Source of the DNA: a bacterium
GTDB lineage: Bacteria > Verrucomicrobiota > Verrucomicrobiia > Limisphaerales > UBA11358
Assembly (NCBI GenBank): GCA_021780905.1
Contig: JAJXXW010000061.1
Span: 62,001-126,000, forward strand
DNA length: 64,000 bases
Reading direction: 5' to 3'
Below, one piece after another: positions 17,501 to 23,711 of the stretch (position 1 is its first letter; each line of letters opens with the position of its first letter). The translations under genes were made by a program, and so were the position numbers. Under the pieces are notes generated by a model, which did not search any database, was not told where the DNA came from, and saw nothing but the letters and a program-made list of their open reading frames with translations.

Positions 17501-17764
17501 CGGCTGCTGGCCGTAGGGAACCAGCTTCTCTTCCGGACGGCGGCAACCCGCGCCGAGCGTCGCCACGCCGGCAAAGGCAAACGACGCGGACATGATTTTC
17601 AGGAACTGCCGGCGCGTGGAACCGTCCTCCACCATTTCGCTCGCGCCCGCCGGAAATTCCCGGTGCAGCCAGTCCTTGAACTCCGGCGTGTCGGCCAGTT
17701 CATCCAGGCTGCGCCAGTAACGGCGGCCATTCGCGGGCGTTGAATGGGTCGGTGTTGAATTCAT
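14573..17764 (-). CDS. actB: Alternative complex III iron-sulfur subunit ActB
   Basis: A 1063-residue periplasmic subunit, a fusion of a molybdopterin-oxidoreductase-like domain (about 50-700, cofactor not bound in known ACIII) and a ferredoxin-like domain (about 730-1000). A twin-arginine motif RRQFLKIMSASFAF at about 51 is followed by GAGC, suggesting export and lipid anchoring. Cluster motifs: CVGCGTCVVAC near 742, CQQCESAPCENVCP near 825, CIGTRYCSNNCP near 858, CTYC near 945 and CQQACP near 985, enough for three [4Fe-4S] and one [3Fe-4S] cluster as in characterised ActB. It starts immediately after the actA stop. Confidence 0.95.
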   Translation of the reverse strand: MNSTPTHSTPANGRRYWRSLDELADTPEFKDWLHREFPAGASEMVEDGSTRRQFLKIMSASFAFAGVATLGAGCRRPEEKLVPYGQQPENYTYGEAQYFATAMPTRTGAIPLVVKSYEGRPVKIEGNALFPGGNGGTDRYAQASILDLYDVDRARHFKKEGQVVSRDEALKALDELSQKFSANQGEGLAFLAESSTSPSRARLQKIIAQKFPKSQWFTCDAIDSGIHQRAATQAFGQPVKPVFHFDKAKVILSLDCDFLGGEDGAHEHIRKFAAGRKAEQGMNRLYAVESLFTLTGANADHRLRVNASLIAQIAKVISSTISHSTVSVPAGVDAAWIAECAKDLMNNRRKAMVVVGQRQPLEVHLLAQQINASLGAFTGPISLLPVAESVNSDIKGLSADTLVVLGGNPAYNSDLLAKAKSVVRLGYYEDETAEKAGWNFPATHYLEAWGDAVTSDGTTVPVQPLIQPLFGGLTELEFLARIAGESQSSPHEIVRETFGGSDEAWKKALFNGFVADSAPAAIGLSNFSLSIPQIAGAATLSAFNLEVIFFRDAKVDDGRYANNGWMQELPDPITKMTWDNAVLVSRKTARELGVANGDIVEISLNGKSVQGPIWVQPGMADYSLGLALGYGREKAGRVGTGVGFNAYKIFSGKYIETGATVKKTGATHILACTQHHWSMEGRPAVREFNLSDAVEAAEKNENIAEEKFHGVEPPIVKSLYPNPLDEAKKTALHQWGMTVDLNACVGCGTCVVACQSENNIPIVGKDQVLRGREMHWIRIDRYFTTDPKRKNNKSRFDWNADMNQRDDAQQFETWIDDVQAVNQPMLCQQCESAPCENVCPVAATVHDQEGLNVMAYNRCIGTRYCSNNCPYKVRRFNFLDYNKRPLTELKGTLYSTTLTHKTDGEWDLLRWWKDPNSGMRTEDEWDLIKLSKNPDVTVRMRGVMEKCTYCTQRIEHAKIAQKAKAGASGDVRLTEVAGNIPKTACQQACPAGAIVFGDVSDANSSVSKQKLSPLNYSVLGDLLTKPRTTYLARVRNPNPAMPDYHDPFSTEEYDSTLLTEKKI

Positions 17765-18427
17765 TTAACGGTGACAGGCCGAGCAGCTTTGCAACGATTC
17801 CACCTTCATGTCCTTGACCATTTGCGCGCCGTGCAACTGCTGCAATCGGTTGTTCTCGGCGGCATCCGGGCTCCACTGCCAGTCGAGCTTGGTGACCTTG
17901 TCGGCCGGCCGGATGTTCGCCGCCGGATTGCGATGGCAGTCGAGACAGAAACTCATGCTCAAGGATTTGTCATGCCGCACTTCATCCATCTGATCCACGC
18001 GGCCGTGGCATTTCACGCAACTGATGCCGCGATCCACATGGACCTCGTGGTTGAAATAAACGTAGTCGGGAACTTTGTGCACCTGCACCCAGGGCACCGG
18101 CGTGTTGTTCGCCGCGCTGTCGCGGACGATCTGCAGGCGCGGGTCATCCTTGAGGACGACGTTGTGGCAATTCATGCACGTCGAGGCACCGGGAAGATTG
18201 GCGAACCAGGAACGTTCCACCCCGTTGTGGCAAAAACGGCAGTCCAGGCCGAGCTGGCCGGCGTGGACGCTGTGCGAGAACGGCACCGGCTGCACCGGCG
18301 TGTAGCCCGCGCGGGTATATTTGGGCGTGAGATAGATCGTCACGCCCGCCGCCACGCCGACGCCGGCCAGCGCGGCAACCGCGCCCAGCACCAACGGCAA
18401 ACTGTTTGTCCACTTCGGAAAAATCAC
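17765..18427 (-). CDS. actA: Alternative complex III pentaheme cytochrome c ActA
   Basis: A 220-residue protein with an N-terminal membrane anchor (about 10-32) and five CxxCH sites: CRFCH, CMNCH, CVKCH, CLDCH and, at the very C terminus, CSACH. This is the normal ActA heme count. It takes electrons from the ActB cluster chain. GTG 18427 is used because a stop lies three codons upstream and no ATG fits. It is the first gene of a ten-gene operon running to 7092. Confidence 0.94.
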   Translation of the reverse strand: MIFPKWTNSLPLVLGAVAALAGVGVAAGVTIYLTPKYTRAGYTPVQPVPFSHSVHAGQLGLDCRFCHNGVERSWFANLPGASTCMNCHNVVLKDDPRLQIVRDSAANNTPVPWVQVHKVPDYVYFNHEVHVDRGISCVKCHGRVDQMDEVRHDKSLSMSFCLDCHRNPAANIRPADKVTKLDWQWSPDAAENNRLQQLHGAQMVKDMKVESLQSCSACHR

Positions 18428-18492
18428 TGCGTTCTAAAAAATTAAATCCGCTACCAATTAAAATTGACCCGCCTACTCAAAATTGAGCGCAT

Positions 18493-18521
18493 TATTTACC
18501 AACCACGCGGCGCGTCCGCAA
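18493..18521 (-). promoter_or_regulatory. Possible sigma70-type promoter of the ACIII operon
   Basis: On the minus strand TTGCGG (18521-18516), a 17-base spacer and TAAATA (18498-18493) lie about 65 bases upstream of the actA start, in the 181-base gap after the double-receiver gene. Spacing is ideal but both boxes are imperfect. Confidence 0.4.
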
Positions 18522-18527
18522 GAAAGT

Positions 18528-18545
18528 TTGTGAAAAATTTCACTT
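18528..18545. promoter_or_regulatory. Rex-like operator upstream of actA
   Basis: The site TTGTGAAAAATTTCACTT fits the known Rex pattern TTGTGAA-N4-TTCACAA in all but the last two bases. Rex represses respiratory and fermentation genes until NADH rises, and an ACIII operon is a sensible target. The site ends six bases upstream of the -35 box proposed for actA. The same 14-base core occurs at 47369-47382. No rex gene is in the window. Confidence 0.5.
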
Positions 18546-18608
18546 GGCTGATCACCAACGGGCAATCCAAGAGTCCCAACAAGCAGGCGTTCAAACGCAA
18601 AGACCGCG

Positions 18609-20756
18609 TCAGGGATGGAGCCGGCGGCGCAGGGCGAAGGTCAGCGTCTTGACGATGATCTCCGCAGTCAGAAATGGCTTGGAAACCAGATCGCTGCCGC
18701 CAGTCTGGTTTATGCGGGCGGCCGCCTGGAGATCGGCTTGGCCGGTGACAAAGACCACGGGAGTTTCCCGGTTGGGGGCGGTCTCGCGAATTTTCGCGCA
18801 AGTCTCGTATCCATCCATGCCCGGCATGATGACGTCCAGAAAAATCACGTCGTAGGTATTGGCGAGCGTCATGGCAATGGCCGCTTCGCCATTCTCCGCC
18901 CGCTCCGGTTTTTCAAAAACCGTTTGCAACGCGCCAGCCAGCGCCTGGCGCGACACCATGTCGTCGTCCACCACCAGCAGACGCACCGGGGGATGGGTGG
19001 CGAGGTCGGTTTTCACACCCGCCACGGACAGTTCATTCAGCAACTCCACGGCCGCCGCCACGGTTGCCAACGCGGACGGTGTGAAATTCCCGGTTTTCTC
19101 CAACAGCTTGCGCAACAGGCCGTCCAGGGCGATGCACAAACGACAAGCCGGATGCTCCAATTCATTCGCCGGCTTGGACGCCAGCGAATTTATCCGCAAG
19201 AATCCGTCCGCCACCAGCGCCTGCCGGCTTTCGAAGTCTGCAGTCTCCAGCATCTTCTTGCAAAGTTCGCGGAGCGGTGGAAGTTGCTGGGCGGCGCGAG
19301 TCAGGAAAGCCGCCGTGGCGCCTTCGGTCTGGGCCGTCGCTTTCGCCACCGCCGGCTGACGCTGACTTCGCACCGGGCTGGCCACCGGAGCCTGGCCATT
19401 CCCGGACATCGGTGCCGGTTGACGCCGTTCCCAATCCGGTTTCGCCGGGGATGGTTTAATCCGGGCCGGCAGCCGGCCGCGCAGTGCCAGGGTGAACGCC
19501 TTCACCGCAATTTCAAAGGTGAGAAACGGTTTGCCCATGAGTTCATTGCCGCCGCTCAAGGTGGATTGGATGCGCGCGTTGAAGTCGCTTTGGCCGGTGA
19601 CGAAGACCACGGGCGTGGTCCGGTTCAAATTCGCACCGCGAATTTTGGTGCACAGTTCAAAGCCATCCATGCCCGGCATCTGCACATCCAGGAAAATGAC
19701 ATCATAAGCCTGCTCGTTGGTTTGCCGCAGGGCGGTCTCCACCTCCGCCGCGAGATCCGGCTGGCCGAATGCCTTCTTGAGCGAATTCGACAGGGCCATC
19801 CGGCTGATCAAATCGTCGTCCACCACCAGGAACTTCAACGGCCGTTCCGCCAAATCCTGCGCGGGCAGTCCGGGCACGCACAACTGATCCAGCAAATCCA
19901 CACCGCCGGCGACAGTGCGCAGGGCGGAAGGGGTCACGTTGCCCATTTTATCGGTGAGCTGGTTGAGCAGCCCCTCCATCGCGGAAGCCGCCTGCCAGAC
20001 CGGCAGCGCCGCCGGAAAACCCGCCGCTTCCTTGAGGGCCAGCATCTCCGCGCGCAAGCTGGCGAGCATTTTTTGCCGGGCCGGGGCGCTCGTTTCGCGG
20101 TCAATTTTCCGGAGCAAATTCCGTTGCGAGACAAGGTTGGTTCTGGCCTGCGCATCAAACTCGCTGGCCAGAGCGTCAGCCGTGGGGACGGCGGCCGTGG
20201 TTTGGGAACCGCCCGCTTTGGGGGCCAGGCTGACTCTGAACGATTCCATGAATTTGGCAAACGCTTCTTCTTCGGTGCGAATGACGGATGAAACGCGCGC
20301 TCCATCGGCCGCAGAAATCTTCCAAGGATCGTAGTGTTCGTTGAGCAGCTGAAAAATTCTGGGGCCGGCCAGCGCGGCGGCCAACAGACAGGTCACCAGC
20401 CAGAACAGGCCCTGATAATTTGCAACCGGAGGCGGCGGGGTGACTGGCGGCCCCACAGCCAGGGTGCGCGTTTGATCAATCATGGCGCGATCCAAGGCGG
20501 CGGCTGGTGCTTGTTCCGGGTTCGGGAGTTGGTCGTCCCCGGTGCCAATGGAGGGTTGGTTGGAGCCTTCGTCCTGGGTGGCAAAGTGCTGCTCCAGTGT
20601 CTCGTCATAAGGGTCGGCGGCGGGAGCGGCGGGAGCGAGTCCGAGCGCGCCGATCAGGAAAAGCAGCCGGAATAAATCAGACGCGGTGGCGAACCAATTC
20701 CGCCTCGCCGGAACAAAGGGGCTTAACGCCCCGGTTTTGGTCCGTTCATATTTCAT
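18609..20756 (-). CDS. Membrane-anchored protein with two helical-receiver repeats
   Basis: A 715-residue protein with hydrophobic segments near 27-47 and 113-132, then two copies of a module made of an alpha-helical region and a response-regulator receiver domain. Receiver 1 (about 303-425) has LVVDDD, phospho-acceptor Asp in DVIFLDVQMPGMDG, VVFVTG and GKPF. Receiver 2 (about 590-712) has LVVDDD, DVIFLDVIMPGMDG, VVFVTGQ and SKPF. The helical parts share GN(V/F)TPSAL.TVA..V.LL(D/N)(Q/E)L. There is no kinase or DNA-binding output, so it may act as a phosphate sink or scaffold. The modules arose by internal duplication. No partner kinase is adjacent. Confidence 0.82.
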   Translation of the reverse strand: MKYERTKTGALSPFVPARRNWFATASDLFRLLFLIGALGLAPAAPAADPYDETLEQHFATQDEGSNQPSIGTGDDQLPNPEQAPAAALDRAMIDQTRTLAVGPPVTPPPPVANYQGLFWLVTCLLAAALAGPRIFQLLNEHYDPWKISAADGARVSSVIRTEEEAFAKFMESFRVSLAPKAGGSQTTAAVPTADALASEFDAQARTNLVSQRNLLRKIDRETSAPARQKMLASLRAEMLALKEAAGFPAALPVWQAASAMEGLLNQLTDKMGNVTPSALRTVAGGVDLLDQLCVPGLPAQDLAERPLKFLVVDDDLISRMALSNSLKKAFGQPDLAAEVETALRQTNEQAYDVIFLDVQMPGMDGFELCTKIRGANLNRTTPVVFVTGQSDFNARIQSTLSGGNELMGKPFLTFEIAVKAFTLALRGRLPARIKPSPAKPDWERRQPAPMSGNGQAPVASPVRSQRQPAVAKATAQTEGATAAFLTRAAQQLPPLRELCKKMLETADFESRQALVADGFLRINSLASKPANELEHPACRLCIALDGLLRKLLEKTGNFTPSALATVAAAVELLNELSVAGVKTDLATHPPVRLLVVDDDMVSRQALAGALQTVFEKPERAENGEAAIAMTLANTYDVIFLDVIMPGMDGYETCAKIRETAPNRETPVVFVTGQADLQAAARINQTGGSDLVSKPFLTAEIIVKTLTFALRRRLHP

Positions 20757-20797
20757 TCAAGCGTCTTCCAAAGCGGTTTCGGTTTCCCGGCGCTGGA

Positions 20798-22012
20798 TTA
20801 TAATTCCGTCCAACTGACCACTTTCAGGCTGGGCGCTTGAGCCAGGGACTCATCGTAGTGAAAGTTGCCGGTGCCGTGGATGTTGGCTGAGGCACCGATG
20901 GCCGCGCCATAGAAGTCGGCCGTGCCGCCGATGTCCACGGCGGCGTTCGGGGCATTGACGGCTCCGTAAAAGGTCGAATTGCCGGAGACAGACACGCTGG
21001 TGCAGGTTGGCAACCCGACCAACGTGAAATTGGCCGGATCGCCGCTGGTATTAACCACGCCACCGCCGGCCAGCGCGGCGGACGAGCCGCCCACAATCAA
21101 TGTCAAGCTGCCACCGGGGTTGATCAAGATCGTGCTTTGTCCGGCAAGACTGACATTTCCGGCCACATAAAGGATGGCTTCGCCGCTGACGACGAGCGCC
21201 GTGGAGTTGCCGCTGCCACTCAAGCTGCTGAGTCGGTAGCTGCCCGTGCCCAGCGTCAGAGGATTTCCGCTCGGCGTCACGAACGGCCCGCTGGGCGTCG
21301 GGTTCTGGACCAGCGGGGTGTCGTAATTGTCGTTGGTGCTACCCAGAATGCTGCCATTCGGGCCGACCGAAATACCCCCGCCCGGTCCGGTATTCACCGG
21401 GCCAAAAACGGTTGCATTGCCAATGCTGACCGCATTCGGGGCTTGCGAATAAGTAACCACCTGCGCGTTGGTGCGGTGATTGACTGGGTTGTAAGGAGGG
21501 TTCAGATAACTGTCCACCAGGGGGGGGCCATCCATCGAGACCAGCCCGCTGGCGAGAATCGCTTTCGAGAAAAGTCCGGCCACATTGGTGGTAGTCACCC
21601 GCACAAGGCGGGTGATGTAGGTGTTGGTTTTCAGCGGTTCGGGAATGTAGCCCGCCGAGTAAATGATGGGGCAATTGGTGCCGGCGATGAAGATGTAAGT
21701 ATAAAAATAACTGCCATCGGCGAAGCTGCGCCGCTTGATATGGGCGGATTGCCCGGCGATGGTGCCGTCCGTCCAACCGTTGGCACTGGGGCTGTTGGTG
21801 TCCAGATACAGATGCGTCAAGGCCTCCTCCACGCCAGCTTCGGCCACCGGAATGGCCGCATTCCAGTTCTGGGAGCGCCAGCTCAAGTTGTTTTTTTGCA
21901 CAATCAGAATCAAGAAACTGGACAGCACAATGCCCACGGCCAGGGCGGTGAAGAGCGAGAGCAGCAAGATGCTGCCCTGCTCCGGCGAAGAGGATGAGGG
22001 TTTCATGATCAT
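20798..22012 (-). CDS. PilX-like pilus-associated protein
   Basis: A 404-residue protein. The N terminus MIMKPSSSSPEQGSILLLSL followed by FTALAVGIVLSSF is the helix of PilX-type minor pilus proteins, whose GS replaces the usual GF. The remainder is rich in Gly, Ser and Asn, with a strand-rich passage (GNSTALVVSGEAILYVAGNV) resembling bacterial proteins annotated with right-handed repeats or collagen-binding-like folds. ATG 22012 overlaps the PilW-like stop (ATGA). It is the third gene of a minor-pilin operon and is likely exported through a type IV pilus or type II secretion assembly. Confidence 0.75.
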   Translation of the reverse strand: MIMKPSSSSPEQGSILLLSLFTALAVGIVLSSFLILIVQKNNLSWRSQNWNAAIPVAEAGVEEALTHLYLDTNSPSANGWTDGTIAGQSAHIKRRSFADGSYFYTYIFIAGTNCPIIYSAGYIPEPLKTNTYITRLVRVTTTNVAGLFSKAILASGLVSMDGPPLVDSYLNPPYNPVNHRTNAQVVTYSQAPNAVSIGNATVFGPVNTGPGGGISVGPNGSILGSTNDNYDTPLVQNPTPSGPFVTPSGNPLTLGTGSYRLSSLSGSGNSTALVVSGEAILYVAGNVSLAGQSTILINPGGSLTLIVGGSSAALAGGGVVNTSGDPANFTLVGLPTCTSVSVSGNSTFYGAVNAPNAAVDIGGTADFYGAAIGASANIHGTGNFHYDESLAQAPSLKVVSWTEL

Positions 22013-22545
22013 CAATGGTTGCGGAGGGCGATTTGGGCGGACTGCCCGTTGTCCGTGATGGTGTCGTTCATGCTGGGGATGTAAATCGAGCAGGACCAGC
22101 TCACCTCCACTACCCGGGCACTGGCAACATTGGCCGGCTGGTAGCAGCCGTAGGTGTTGGAGACGACTGTGTGCTGGTAAATCCAAAAACTTAAAGTATC
22201 ACAGTTGGTCAGATAGGTGTTGGTAATGCCGCCACCAATCCGCACCAGCGTTTTGGCAGCGGGATTGTAAGTGTAGGTGAGGGCGTTGTTGTTGACATCC
22301 AGAAAGGAAATCTTGTTGGTCGCATAGGCCGTCACGGCGTGCGCCTGCCGGATGTCCTTCGACATTTTATCCATCGCCATGTGGTTCTGCTGCGACAGAT
22401 TCACATAATTGGAGATCACCACAAAACTGTTGTTGCTGTAGAAGCCGAGCATCATGATCGCCAGAATGACAATCGTGGACAACCCCACGGCCACCGTCAT
22501 TTCGACCAAGGTAAACGCCTGCCGGCGGTTGAAATTAATAGACAT
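22012..22545 (-). CDS. PilW-like prepilin
   Basis: A 177-residue prepilin. The leader MSINFNRRQA is followed by FTLVEMTVAVGLSTIVILAIMML, a class III signal with the conserved Glu at +5. The mature part includes MAMDKMSKDIRQAHAV, a PilW-like second helix. The start at 22545 is preferred to one 27 bases upstream because it gives a normal short leader. It overlaps the neighbouring prepilin gene by 11 bases. Confidence 0.8.
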   Translation of the reverse strand: MSINFNRRQAFTLVEMTVAVGLSTIVILAIMMLGFYSNNSFVVISNYVNLSQQNHMAMDKMSKDIRQAHAVTAYATNKISFLDVNNNALTYTYNPAAKTLVRIGGGITNTYLTNCDTLSFWIYQHTVVSNTYGCYQPANVASARVVEVSWSCSIYIPSMNDTITDNGQSAQIALRNH

Positions 22546-23020
22546 AGTATTGCATCCCGTATTGGGAGACAAAAGTGGTCATCTGCCGCTGGCGAACCAC
22601 CGAGCCGGATGTCCAGGTCAAACCAACCTGAATCATTCGCAAGCTGGACGCATAACTTTCCGAGACCGGGGCGTTGGTCACCAGCACCGTCCCCGTGTAA
22701 GTGAAGGCGTTGCTCCGTGGGTTGGCCGGGTTGGACGCATAGAACGGTGCCGTGAAACTGGCGGGGACGAAACCGGGCTGGTTGACCAGTTGATCCCAGT
22801 TCAGCAAACGGACCACTTCCATTTTCTCCTCCAAGATTTGCGTTGCCCGGATATTTTGCTGCACCAGGCTGATTTGCGAAAACGCATAGACAAATCCGCC
22901 ATAAAGCGAGGCGACCACGACTCCCAGCACCCCGACGGCAATCATCACCTCAACCAGCGTGAAACCCGCGCGGCGCATCGTGGCCAGAGGCTCTTTGAAA
23001 GATGGTTGGGGCGGCTTCAT
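22535..23020 (-). CDS. PilV-like prepilin
   Basis: A 161-residue prepilin with MRRAGFTLVEVMIAVGVLG as the type IV pilin N-terminal motif, followed by ATQILEEKMEVVRLLNWDQL. This resembles PilV/GspI-type minor pilins. The start at 23020 (MKPPQPSF) has a GGAAG site about nine bases upstream; ATG 22978 would give a shorter, more standard leader (MRRAG) and remains possible. It is the first gene of the pilin operon. Confidence 0.78.
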   Translation of the reverse strand: MKPPQPSFKEPLATMRRAGFTLVEVMIAVGVLGVVVASLYGGFVYAFSQISLVQQNIRATQILEEKMEVVRLLNWDQLVNQPGFVPASFTAPFYASNPANPRSNAFTYTGTVLVTNAPVSESYASSLRMIQVGLTWTSGSVVRQRQMTTFVSQYGMQYYVY

Positions 23021-23609
23021 TGAGTTGGGCTTCCGATTGATTTCCATCGTGTTTGCAGTCCAACTGGCGCCCACCCGACCGCATGGCGGAAAACATATCG
23101 GCGGCCGGGATTGGAATACCTCGTCTTCAAATAAGCCAAAACCACTGCCAACCAATAGGAAAAATGCGCAAAACCAATGATTTCATTGGCGATTTCCGAA
23201 CGAACGGGCGCTTCCACCCACCGTATCTGACCCATAGCATGCACACGCCCGCAATAGCCTTTTTTCAGGGTTTTCATGAGATTTCTATGGGTTGGCTGTG
23301 AGTTGAAACCTTGATATCTCCGAGCATTTTTCAAGCCATTGAGCGTAAACTTGAGCCAAACAACCGCCGTTCCTTACGCAAGCTTATCTCGGCTTTAGTT
23401 TATGACAAACCACGAAGATGAGCAACAAATAAAGCCCTTAATCAGGACAACGTATGTCCACATATCTGCAAAAAAACGGAGCCGGTTGTGCCGCCAGATA
23501 CATACAGGCAGGAATTGTCTGACGACGACCGCAGCCCAGCCGTCTCCGACAACGGAAGATTGAGTATTACCAACGCCGACCGCCGTTAAGGATAATTCTC
23601 CGCCAATTG
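23021..23609. other. Noncoding stretch between the pilin operon and ppdK
   Basis: About 590 bases with lower GC than the neighbours and no frame with convincing coding character on either strand. It should contain the promoter of the pilin operon, which reads leftwards from here. No tRNA or known riboswitch pattern was recognised. Confidence 0.5.
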
Positions 23610-23640
23610 AAAAGCCGCCCCGGAAAACCGGGGCGGCTTT
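23610..23640 (-). terminator. Rho-independent terminator of ppdK
   Basis: The hairpin AAGCCGCCCCGG-aaaa-CCGGGGCGGCTT is perfect over 12 pairs and, read on the minus strand, is followed by TTTT. It lies about 70 bases beyond the ppdK stop. Confidence 0.8.
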
Positions 23641-23711
23641 GAACTTGTTCGGCTGGGTGGCGATGTTACACCGCCACCTGGCAGACCGGCAAGTCTGCCC
23701 ACCGAGTCCAA

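Noticed and set aside
22013-22186. 58-codon upstream extension of the PilX-like gene
   Set aside because: It is antisense-like, His/Cys-rich text overlapping the PilW-like gene; ATG 22012 overlaps the upstream stop and starts a good pilin N terminus.
23021-23334. Minus-strand frame of about 100 codons upstream of the pilin operon
   Set aside because: No domain, no ribosome site, low-complexity ends; more likely the leader and promoter region.
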